A stretch of DNA of 64,000 bases. It comes from an uncultured Dorea sp. Its GTDB lineage: Bacteria; Bacillota; Clostridia; Lachnospirales; Lachnospiraceae. Made by a program: the position numbers and the translations under genes. Below the pieces are notes generated by a model, which did no database searches, was not told the origin of the DNA, and was given only the letters and a program-made list of their open reading frames with translations. Every line of letters starts with the position of its first letter. Positions within the stretch are counted from its first letter, which is position 1. Of the stretch, positions 43,797 to 51,009 are shown piece after piece. The DNA is taken from the NCBI GenBank assembly GCA_947645355.1, contig CANSCI010000004.1, positions 1-64,000 on the forward strand. The letters run 5' to 3'.

Positions 43797-44503
43797 GCGC
43801 CATCACCGCCCTTTTCCTGGAATAGGCGCGCTCCCGCCGTCACCCTGCCGTCCTCAATATGGATGATCCTGTCGCAGGTCTGTGCGATGGCCTCATTGTG
43901 GGTCACCATCAATATGGTCTGGTTATACTTCCGGCAGCTTGCCTTTAACAGGCCGATCACCTCCACGGTTGTGCCGGAATCCAGATTCCCTGTCGGCTCG
44001 TCCGCAAGGAGGATCGCCGGCTTGTTCACCAGCGCCCTGGCTATGGCAACCCTTTGCTGCTGCCCGCCGGACAGTTCACTGGGGTATTTCTTGCGTTTCT
44101 CCCAGATCCCAAGCTCCCGCAGCAGTTCCTCAATATACTTGTGGCTGATATGGCTTCCCCTGTCGAAGGTCACCGGAAGGGCAACATTGTCATACACATT
44201 GAGGACAGGCATCAGGCTGTAGTTCTGAAACACGAACCCGATATTCCTCCGCCGGAAAATCGTCAGTTCCTTTCTTGTGAGGGAACCAATCTCCCGGCCT
44301 TTTATATAGATCCTGCCACCTGTAGGCGTATCCAGGCCGCCTGCAAGATTCAAGAGCGTGGATTTCCCTGATCCCGAGGTGCCCACAATAGCGGCAAATT
44401 CTCCTTCCTTTACCTGCATGTCAATATTTTTTAATGCTTCTACCTGATTTTCCTTTTCACCATAGATCTTCTGCACATGGCGTAATTCCAAAATATACTT
44501 CAT
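43790..44503 (-). CDS. ABC transporter ATP-binding protein (MacB/LolD type)
   Basis: A 237-residue ATPase with Walker A GTSGSGKST (~42), a LSGGQQQRVAIARAL signature, Walker B ILLADEPTGNLD and the switch His in MVTHNEAIA. It closely matches ATPases paired with FtsX-like permeases. The stop codon overlaps the permease start by 7 bases, so the two subunits are coupled. Confidence 0.9.
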   Translation of the reverse strand: MKYILELRHVQKIYGEKENQVEALKNIDMQVKEGEFAAIVGTSGSGKSTLLNLAGGLDTPTGGRIYIKGREIGSLTRKELTIFRRRNIGFVFQNYSLMPVLNVYDNVALPVTFDRGSHISHKYIEELLRELGIWEKRKKYPSELSGGQQQRVAIARALVNKPAILLADEPTGNLDSGTTVEVIGLLKASCRKYNQTILMVTHNEAIAQTCDRIIHIEDGRVTAGARLFQEKGGDGAC

Positions 44504-44578
44504 CTGTCATTGCCCCTTTACTGTTAAGATACTAACAGTATACCCTCTGGTTCTTGCAGGTTCTTTACATCCTGGGAT

Positions 44579-45484
44579 TTAGTTCTTACAGTTTTGTAAG
44601 AACACAGAAAAACAACTCCCCACTCCATATACTGACTTTACTGTCATATATCCCTTCTCCTTCTCCAGAATCAGCCCAGACAAATAAAGCCCTATGCCGG
44701 AGCCCTCTATATGCTCCACTTCCCGGCCTCTGTAAAACTGCCTGAAGATATCTGGGATCTCGTCTTCCCGGATGCCGCAGCCATTGTCTGCCACCTGAAT
44801 CTCGGTATAGATCTCATAGGGACAGACACGGATCTGTATGACTCCCCCCGATTCCGTATACTTGACGGCATTTTCCAGCACGTTTACCAGAACCTCGGCG
44901 GTCCACTTCCGGTTGTGGAACAGCAGCAGATCCTCATACTCCGCGACTGCCAGCAGGATCCCTTTCTTTTCTGCCTTTTCATATACGGCGTCCACTGCGT
45001 CCGCAATAGTCTCCCGGATCCGGCTTGGCCCCGCCTCAAACACAATCACATCCTGCTCCAGTTTCACCATCTTAGTCAGAGAACCGATGATCCAGTCAAG
45101 CTTATCAATCTGCTTCCTAAGCTTCCCGGCAATCTCCTTTTTCTGGTCTGCATCTAATTCCTGTCCGCTTAGTATATCCGTATAAATAGAAAGATTGGCA
45201 AGAGGCGTCTTCAATTGATGGGACATATTCGAGACAAGACTTTTTACCTGCTCTTTCTCCTCCCTGGCGGCGTCCACCTGCCTGCCCAGTACCTCCTGGA
45301 TCCGGCCGGCCTTATTGGCCAGCGCCGACAATTCCCCCTCCCTGACGTCAGAGGCTTCGATTTTCTCCTGACTCAGCACACAGCTTAGCAGCCGGTCAAT
45401 GGTGCGGTATGTTTTTCTGACCTGATAAACACTGCCGGCAGCTGCTATACACAGAAGCGCCGCAAAAATCACATAAATTGCCAT
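44579..45484 (-). CDS. Sensor histidine kinase
   Basis: A 301-residue kinase with one short N-terminal membrane helix (3-18), almost no extracellular loop, and a coiled-coil linker. The phosphoacceptor His is in SNMSHQLKTPLANL. The ATPase domain has the N box (NVLENAVKYTES), G1 (DNGCGI) and G2 (GSGIGLYLS). Such a small sensor usually reads its signal through the partner ABC transporter, as in BceS-type kinases. The response regulator gene ends one base before it. Confidence 0.9.
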   Translation of the reverse strand: MAIYVIFAALLCIAAAGSVYQVRKTYRTIDRLLSCVLSQEKIEASDVREGELSALANKAGRIQEVLGRQVDAAREEKEQVKSLVSNMSHQLKTPLANLSIYTDILSGQELDADQKKEIAGKLRKQIDKLDWIIGSLTKMVKLEQDVIVFEAGPSRIRETIADAVDAVYEKAEKKGILLAVAEYEDLLLFHNRKWTAEVLVNVLENAVKYTESGGVIQIRVCPYEIYTEIQVADNGCGIREDEIPDIFRQFYRGREVEHIEGSGIGLYLSGLILEKEKGYMTVKSVYGVGSCFSVFLQNCKN

Positions 45485-45485
45485 T

Positions 45486-46163
45486 TTATACTTCCTTCCA
45501 GATATATCCGACCCCGTGAACCGTCTTTATATATTCCGGACCGGACGCATCATTTTCTATTTTTGCCCGCAGCCTGCTGATATTGACGGAAACAGTATTA
45601 TCATCTACATACTTCCCTTCACTGTCCCAGATCCTGGCAAGGATCTGCTCTTTTGACAATACATGGTTCTTATTTTCCATCAGATAGACAAGCAGCCGGT
45701 ATTCCTGCTTTCCCAGGAAAATTTCATTACCGTCTCTGTACACTTTACATGCCCCTTTGTCAACCGCAATGCTTCCCGAGGTTATGACCGCTGCCTCTGT
45801 ACGTCCGTGCAGCAGCTTTTTCATCCTTGCCTTGAGCACGCCGAGAGAAAATGGTTTTGACAGATAGTCATCCGCCCCCAATTCCAGCGCCTTGATCTCA
45901 TCCATCTCTGTATCCCGGGCCGTCAGCATAATAACAGGAACCGCGCTGAACTTCCGCACTTCTTTGCACAGTTCAAATCCGGTTCCGTCCGGGAGATTAC
46001 AGTCCAGAAGCACAAGATCATAACCGCCCTTTTGGATCTCTTTCAGTCCCTCTCTCCTGGTTCCTGCATCCGCGACCTCGTACCCGTCCCCGACAAAGGA
46101 AAAATGCAGCCCTTCCCGCAGATCGGCATCATCCTCCACAATCAATAGTTTTTTTCCCTGCAT
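45486..46163 (-). CDS. Response regulator, OmpR family
   Basis: A 225-residue regulator. The receiver domain has acidic LIVEDDADLR and phosphoacceptor Asp in LVLLDCNLPDG, and the late Lys in YLSKPFSLG. The winged helix in the C-terminal half includes LSKEQILARIWDSEG and DNTVSVNISRLRAKI. The start is the ATG at 46163 with GGAGGTGGAG upstream; the longer ORF start has no ribosome site. It probably drives the ABC transporter genes downstream. Confidence 0.9.
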   Translation of the reverse strand: MQGKKLLIVEDDADLREGLHFSFVGDGYEVADAGTRREGLKEIQKGGYDLVLLDCNLPDGTGFELCKEVRKFSAVPVIMLTARDTEMDEIKALELGADDYLSKPFSLGVLKARMKKLLHGRTEAAVITSGSIAVDKGACKVYRDGNEIFLGKQEYRLLVYLMENKNHVLSKEQILARIWDSEGKYVDDNTVSVNISRLRAKIENDASGPEYIKTVHGVGYIWKEV

Positions 46164-46480
46164 GGCTCCACCTCCGGATATTTCTTGTTTTTCCAATACC
46201 ACCATTTCAGCTTTTCCGGTTCGTGCTGCTCATGTTCCGCAAAATACACTGCACACCGGTATACGTAAAGCGCGCATCGATCCTCCTGGAACCCTTTTTT
46301 CAGACAGTCCAGATGATACAATTCCTCTGGATCCCTCCCCACAAGGTCTTCCACACACCGGATTCCAATATGATTCATATGGCGCTCTATATTGGCGCCC
46401 ACGCCCGGGATCCTCTGCAAGTCACTCACCATGTCTTTGTCTGAAAACGTATTTTGAACTGTATCTGTCTTTTTCCGCAT
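46142..46480 (-). CDS. Helix-hairpin-helix protein (Cdd1-like pathogenicity locus family)
   Basis: A 112-residue protein with a helix-hairpin-helix motif (VSDLQRIPGVGANIERHMNHIGI) and a C-terminal CRCALYVYRCAVYFAEHE-type segment matching the small 'pathogenicity locus' family. Such proteins are predicted to bind nucleic acid without sequence specificity. Its 3' end overlaps the response regulator start by 22 bases. The link to the TCS/ABC system is by position only. Confidence 0.8.
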   Translation of the reverse strand: MRKKTDTVQNTFSDKDMVSDLQRIPGVGANIERHMNHIGIRCVEDLVGRDPEELYHLDCLKKGFQEDRCALYVYRCAVYFAEHEQHEPEKLKWWYWKNKKYPEVEPCREKNY

Positions 46481-46704
46481 TTTAAGCCCTCCATCCGTTT
46501 GATCCCCAGCATTACAGACAAGTATCTCCCCTTATCCACTGAGGCTGTTGATTATCAGTATAACACGGAACAGACAGATTCACCACTATTGCACATCATG
46601 AATCCGCATACAAAATAATGGCCGCGCAGTCCGTTCTGTTGAACCAATCACGCAGCCCTGTTGTAATATTATATTTCCAATAAACCGGAATTTGCACTTT
46701 CCTG

Positions 46705-47073
46705 TTACGATGTCTCTGTCAGTTTCATGACAGCATCCTCCTTGGATGCCACAAAAAAGAAGTCTTTCCCTTTGTTTGATTCGTATATAAAATCTTTCAG
46801 CGGCTTGCTGGTATAGCGTGAATAATCGCCATAAACAGCTATCTTAACCTGATAATTCAGGTATTTTTGAAGGATCTCGCCTGCAATTCCTGTACTGAGG
46901 ATGAAAAAATCCTCACAGATCAGATCCTTGCTGATCACGATCTTTGCCGCACCTGTCTCATACTTTACGGTCATTGCCAGATCCAGCGCCGTCTGCGTAT
47001 CAATGATTACTTTCTCATCATTGGAAACAACTGCAATATCTGTTCCATTCATCTTCAAACATTCTATATTCAT
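46705..47073 (-). CDS. DUF4180 family protein
   Basis: A 122-residue soluble protein. NDEKVIIDTQTALDLAMTVKYETGAAKIVISKD and the late YGDYSRYTSKPLKDFIYESNKGKDFFFV match DUF4180, an uncharacterised family that resembles STAS-like folds. The role is unknown. It follows the esterase gene by 31 bases on the same strand, so the two may share a message. The 224-base gap downstream (46481-46704) holds no gene. Confidence 0.82.
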   Translation of the reverse strand: MNIECLKMNGTDIAVVSNDEKVIIDTQTALDLAMTVKYETGAAKIVISKDLICEDFFILSTGIAGEILQKYLNYQVKIAVYGDYSRYTSKPLKDFIYESNKGKDFFFVASKEDAVMKLTETS

Positions 47074-47104
47074 AATGTATTTTCCTCCTGTATGCTAAAT
47101 TCCA

Positions 47105-48139
47105 TCACCTACTTAATTTCACACCGCATCTATCCAGAAATTCTGCCACCCGCTCCATATTTTCCTCTGTCTCAAAAGCCTCATCCACATGCCCTGCACC
47201 CTCGAAAATATCAAGTCTCGCCTTATCTTCTCCTGCCGTCTGAACCATGATCTCGTAGAGCCTGCGGGAGTGTTCAACGGGGCAGACCGTGTCTGCATCA
47301 CCGTGCTGAATCAACACCGGCGGCATATCCTCTGTGACATACCGGGCAGGACTTGCTTTCTCTAAGGTCTCCGGACTGATCTCGGACATCTCCATCCCTG
47401 TATAACGCTCAACCGCATCCATCATGTATTCCACACTGAAACCATTATATTCTCCCGCCAGAGCGCTCTTCATAATTGCCGCCAGGTCTGAGGCCGGATA
47501 CCAGGCTGCCACACAAGCTGCCTCCGAGGTCTGCTCCGGATTTCCCCGCGACAGGTCTTCAAAATCAGCATTCCCCGAAGTAAGTCCCACCATCAGGGCA
47601 TAATGTCCGCCGGCTGAGTCTCCGGCTACCGCAACACGGTCAGCCTTAACATGGTATTCGTCCGCATGCGCTTTCAGATAACGGAGGGCTGTCTTACAGT
47701 CTATGATCCCGGAAGGGTGCGGAGCCTCCCCGCTGAGCCTGTAGTTAATGCTTGCCACAGCATATCCCTTTTCCCTCAGCGTCACCCATGCCCGTTCCTG
47801 TCCGTCTGCCTTGTCCCCGGCAGACCAGCCGCCTCCATGAATGAACATAATCAGCGGAAATGGGCCTTCCCCAGTCTCAGGAAGATACAAATCCAACTTC
47901 TGCGACTGCGACAAGGTATCATAAGCTATGTCGTAATATTCCCTTGCCTGTATGCCTGGTTCTGTTTTATCCTTCATTTCGTCTTCTCCTTGGGCCTCCT
48001 CTGGTATTCCCACACTGTCCTGCTGCTTCATCTCCGGCTTCTCCGCGCAGGCGGTAATGAGGGCTATTACCAGGCAGAAAATAAAAACGGCAGCCCCTCC
48101 TTTCCTGTTTATTGATTTGATTGCTTTCCAATTTCTCAT
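47105..48139 (-). CDS. Alpha/beta-hydrolase esterase lipoprotein
   Basis: A 344-residue lipoprotein with lipobox ALITAC after the signal peptide. The BD-FAE/HSL-like esterase signatures are present: oxyanion HGGGWSAG, nucleophile elbow GDSAGGH, catalytic Asp in HGDADTVCPVEH and His in EGAGHVDE. Likely substrates are carbohydrate acetyl or feruloyl esters. I begin at the ATG at 48139 after TGGAGGGATG. Anchoring outside the membrane fits digestion of incoming polymers. Confidence 0.85.
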   Translation of the reverse strand: MRNWKAIKSINRKGGAAVFIFCLVIALITACAEKPEMKQQDSVGIPEEAQGEDEMKDKTEPGIQAREYYDIAYDTLSQSQKLDLYLPETGEGPFPLIMFIHGGGWSAGDKADGQERAWVTLREKGYAVASINYRLSGEAPHPSGIIDCKTALRYLKAHADEYHVKADRVAVAGDSAGGHYALMVGLTSGNADFEDLSRGNPEQTSEAACVAAWYPASDLAAIMKSALAGEYNGFSVEYMMDAVERYTGMEMSEISPETLEKASPARYVTEDMPPVLIQHGDADTVCPVEHSRRLYEIMVQTAGEDKARLDIFEGAGHVDEAFETEENMERVAEFLDRCGVKLSR

Positions 48140-48274
48140 AACATCCCTCCACACTTTTGTTTTCATTTGAAAATGTATCAACTACGCAATAGAAAAGGGG
48201 CTAAGATACATTTTATCTCATACCCCTTATAATAATTTCACTTTTTTATATATTTCCAGCAATTTACAACACGC

Positions 48275-49180
48275 CTATTCTTCGTGCTTTCCTGATAATG
48301 TCAATTCGGCTTTTGTCTTTGACGTATTGTAAGAAAAACTGCCATAGTCTATGGTACCAAACATATCACTGCCTGCACTCTCTGTCAGCGAACTTATAAT
48401 ATCACCTGCAGAATCGTATGTACTATCAGGCGTAAAGCCTGCAGCACAGCAAAACCACTCTCCGATAATCTGTTTTACATCCAACAGAAGCCAGCCCTTT
48501 TTATACCACATAAAAGACTCTATATTATATCTGCAATCAATTTCCTGGCCGGAAGCTCCATTAAATGTTATACTTGCCCCTGTACCGGTTTTAATTTGAT
48601 TGTCTGCCATCTGACTCGGATCAAGCTTAACAATAACTACATTTTGCTTCTCTCTGATAATATCAGCCATCTGATTATATCTTTCAACAAATTGATTCAA
48701 TGAAAATTCCCCATTTTCAATAGAATCAACCAATTCTGCGCTGTCCTGAAAATCCTGTTCCGCCAACGGCCGGAAATATTCCAAAGCTCCGGGATAATCA
48801 CCTTCATTATATAACTGTTCTGCAATTTTATACTCACAAAACTTCTTTTGCTCATCACTGTCTTTATAATTTTTATTTTTCAACGCCGTGAAAATTTCCA
48901 GCGCTTCTAAATATTTTCCCTCCTCAAAAAAAGATGATGCCATATGATAACTACATTTAAAAATCCTTTCATATGAATCTTTATAATCCCCCAGCTGTTC
49001 AAACTCCTGTATCGCCTCATAGTATTGTGCATTATCCATCATTTTCTTGGCATTATTATATACTCTCAAATTTCCTGTTCCCAGATACACAATGACAGAA
49101 ATAGCGATCACCAACACAACCCCGGCACATCCGATTATTATTTTATTCCTTTTTCCATTTGTCGTTTTTTTCTCTTCCAT
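48275..49180 (-). CDS. Membrane-anchored TPR-like protein of unknown function
   Basis: A 301-residue protein with a single N-terminal membrane helix (about 13-33) and an extracellular remainder. Residues ~45-155 contain three tetratricopeptide-like repeats (YNNAKKMMDNAQYYEAIQEFEQLGDYKDS, EEGKYLEALEIFTALKNKNYKDS, NEGDYPGALEYFRPLAEQDFQDS). The C-terminal half is beta-rich and unrecognised. This layout is common in Lachnospiraceae surface proteins. Start at the ATG 49180, after GGAGGG. Confidence 0.75.
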   Translation of the reverse strand: MEEKKTTNGKRNKIIIGCAGVVLVIAISVIVYLGTGNLRVYNNAKKMMDNAQYYEAIQEFEQLGDYKDSYERIFKCSYHMASSFFEEGKYLEALEIFTALKNKNYKDSDEQKKFCEYKIAEQLYNEGDYPGALEYFRPLAEQDFQDSAELVDSIENGEFSLNQFVERYNQMADIIREKQNVVIVKLDPSQMADNQIKTGTGASITFNGASGQEIDCRYNIESFMWYKKGWLLLDVKQIIGEWFCCAAGFTPDSTYDSAGDIISSLTESAGSDMFGTIDYGSFSYNTSKTKAELTLSGKHEE

Positions 49181-49313
49181 ATCTTTTGTCCCTCCGCAAC
49201 ATAGTGTAACTCTCATTTTTTCTATTTTATCATATTGAATTATACTTTTATATACACTCTCTGTTCCGTTTAGGAACCATATGGATAGGAAGCTGTGAAA
49301 AATTTTTTACCTC

Positions 49314-49430
49314 TTATGTATCCAAAGAAATCTCATCCCACTCGTCAATCTCACTGATCAGCCATTCCATCCCTGGCAATTTGCGCTCTTTATTCACAAT
49401 TCTTCGAGCTGCAGATATTTTCCCTTCCCC
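49314..49430 (-). other. Orphan open frame, possible gene remnant
   Basis: Between two annotated genes, the minus strand holds a 38-codon stretch without a start codon that reads like protein (SAARRIVNKERKLPGMEW, then EIDEWDEISLDT) up to a TAA. It follows directly the stop of the 49437 gene and one more in-frame TGA. It may be the tail of a deleted gene. The remaining gap bases to 49274 look AT-rich and empty. Confidence 0.3.
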
Positions 49431-49436
49431 TCATAT

Positions 49437-50093
49437 TCATGTCTGCCCTTTCTCCAGTTCCGCTAAAAAAGCCTTATATTTTTCTATGGCCGTGTCATAA
49501 CAAAAATACCCGGTCTCCTTTGGCCAGCGGTCACTGACATTTCCGGCCATAACCTGATTAAGGAACATACTTCCTTCTGTCTCAAAGCTTTCATTTCCCT
49601 CGCAGGGATACAATTCGCAAAACATCATAACCGTATTTTGTAATTTTTCCGCTGTCTCATCTGTGTTATCCAGCGAAAGACAAGGATATCTAAAAGAAGT
49701 AACCTTACTGCATTGCTCCTTGTTAGTTATCATAAGGCTTGCCTCCTCGATGCAATACAGAAAAACTTTCCGCGAATAATTATCCTGATAAGTCCAGCCT
49801 CCGCCCTCCATTGGATAAGCATATGCAAAACACATAATCTTACCGTTTTCTTTATCCTGCAGTTTTACCGCGGGACATTCCAATTTCCTCTGCGTGTCCG
49901 GTTCCCCATCTGTATATGCAATATAAGTAAACTTCTCTATGATTTCAAATTCTTTACCATACACCCTTTCCATGTATGCCAGTAATTCAGCACTGCCGGG
50001 TCTGCTGATTTTTAATAATAAGACAAACCCGCCTGTCATACACAGTATAACGAGAACCAATACAGCAGGCAGCAGTTTTGATCTTTTCTGCAT
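49437..50093 (-). CDS. Uncharacterised membrane-anchored protein
   Basis: A 218-residue protein with an N-terminal hydrophobic segment (6-27, LLPAVLVLVILCMTGGFVLLL) and an extracellular remainder rich in Glu, Tyr and Cys. I do not recognise the family. The start is the ATG at 50093 with an ideal AGGAGGTGC ribosome site; the longer ORF lead is discarded. Its size and layout resemble small exported proteins scattered through Lachnospiraceae genomes. Confidence 0.6.
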   Translation of the reverse strand: MQKRSKLLPAVLVLVILCMTGGFVLLLKISRPGSAELLAYMERVYGKEFEIIEKFTYIAYTDGEPDTQRKLECPAVKLQDKENGKIMCFAYAYPMEGGGWTYQDNYSRKVFLYCIEEASLMITNKEQCSKVTSFRYPCLSLDNTDETAEKLQNTVMMFCELYPCEGNESFETEGSMFLNQVMAGNVSDRWPKETGYFCYDTAIEKYKAFLAELEKGQT

Positions 50094-50165
50094 TTTGCAC
50101 CTCCTGTACAGCTTGTTTCTTAAGTATTTTATATCATCTACTGCGGCATCGTCAATGCATCCTTT

Positions 50166-50195
50166 CAAATATTATGGTTTCAAATATTACGGTTT
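50166..50195. repeat. 15-bp tandem duplication
   Basis: CAAATATTATGGTTT is followed directly by CAAATATTACGGTTT (one difference). It lies in the gap upstream of the 49437 gene and may be a recent slippage duplication. Confidence 0.75.
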
Positions 50196-50219
50196 TCTCC
50201 TGACTACAGCAAACCGCCC

Positions 50220-50248
50220 GGAGCCAGGCGATTTAAAACGCTGGCTCC
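50220..50248 (-). terminator. Hairpin after hsp20 gene
   Basis: An inverted repeat (GGAGCCAGGCG / CGCTGGCTCC, one bulge) with an AT-rich loop, 32 bases after the Hsp20 stop. Only a weak T-run (GGTTTG) follows on the minus strand. Confidence 0.55.
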
Positions 50249-50279
50249 AGGCTCGCTGCCTTACGGGTTCAGAAAGAGA

Positions 50280-50759
50280 TTATTCTCCTTCAATTGCAAT
50301 ATATTTCTTCTCTTCCACCTGCGGCTTTCTCTCCTCCGGCTTCGGGATACTCAACTTCAGTACCCCGCTTTCGTACCTTGCACGAATATCCTCCTGCTTC
50401 ATGGCTTTACCGACATAGAAGGATCTGCTCATGCTGCCTGCATAACGCTCCCGGCGGACAAATCTGCCGGTCTTTTCTTCCGTCTCCTCCTTATCAAACC
50501 TTTTTGCCGCACTGATGATCAGATAACCGTCCTTCAGTTCCAGGGACAACTCCTCTTTTTTGAAGCCGGGCAGGTCTATATCCACCTCATAACGGTCATT
50601 ATGTTCCTGCACATCTGTCTTCATCATGTTCATCCCATGGCGGCCATACAACTTTCTCTGCGCTTTCTGCACAGCCCTGTCATCAAATACAGGAAAATCA
50701 AAAAAGTCATCAAATAAATCATCAAATAAATTTTCTCCAAAAATGCCAGGTGTCATCAT
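50280..50759 (-). CDS. Hsp20/alpha-crystallin small heat-shock protein
   Basis: A 159-residue ATP-independent chaperone that holds unfolding proteins in large oligomers. The alpha-crystallin domain spans ~45-140 (DRYEVDIDLPGFKKEELSLELKDGYLIISA, then AGSMSRSFYVG and ARYESGVLKLSIPK). The N-terminal lead (FDDLFDDFFDFPVF) is hydrophobic and acidic. No IxI tail is seen; the end is KKYIAIEGE. AAAGGAG precedes the start. It is controlled by HrcA through the CIRCE element upstream. Confidence 0.93.
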   Translation of the reverse strand: MMTPGIFGENLFDDLFDDFFDFPVFDDRAVQKAQRKLYGRHGMNMMKTDVQEHNDRYEVDIDLPGFKKEELSLELKDGYLIISAAKRFDKEETEEKTGRFVRRERYAGSMSRSFYVGKAMKQEDIRARYESGVLKLSIPKPEERKPQVEEKKYIAIEGE

Positions 50760-50796
50760 AAGTCATCGGCTCCTTTCTTTTTCTTGTTCTATTTGT

Positions 50797-50825
50797 GTTA
50801 TAACATATATATTAGCACTCGTCAA
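50797..50825 (-). promoter_or_regulatory. Sigma-70-type promoter of hsp20
   Basis: TTGACG and TATAAC separated by exactly 17 bases on the minus strand. The -35 box lies in the spacer of the CIRCE element and the next arm overlaps the promoter spacer, so HrcA binding would block RNA polymerase. Confidence 0.8.
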
Positions 50826-50838
50826 TAGGGAGTGCTGA
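50812..50838. promoter_or_regulatory. CIRCE operator (HrcA site)
   Basis: TTAGCACTC, nine bases, then GAGTGCTGA: one mismatch from the CIRCE consensus inverted repeat TTAGCACTC-N9-GAGTGCTAA. It is the binding site of the heat-shock repressor HrcA. HrcA itself is not in the window. In most Firmicutes CIRCE controls groESL and dnaK; use for an hsp20 gene is less common. Confidence 0.93.
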
Positions 50839-51009
50839 CATTTTTTGTGAACTTTTTGTGTCCTCCGGATTTTATCTGCCTTTTTGCAGGATTTCTAATA
50901 AATATTATGGTTTCCCCCATCCGGCCGATATATAATGAAAGGTCTGTTTTACACCTTTTCCGACAGTTTTATGAAACGCTTGATTTTTATGACAAAGAGG
51001 ATGACGAAA

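Noticed and set aside
47651-48170. Plus-strand ORFs of 65-154 residues opposite the esterase gene
   Set aside because: Shadows of the esterase frame; no ribosome sites or recognisable motifs.
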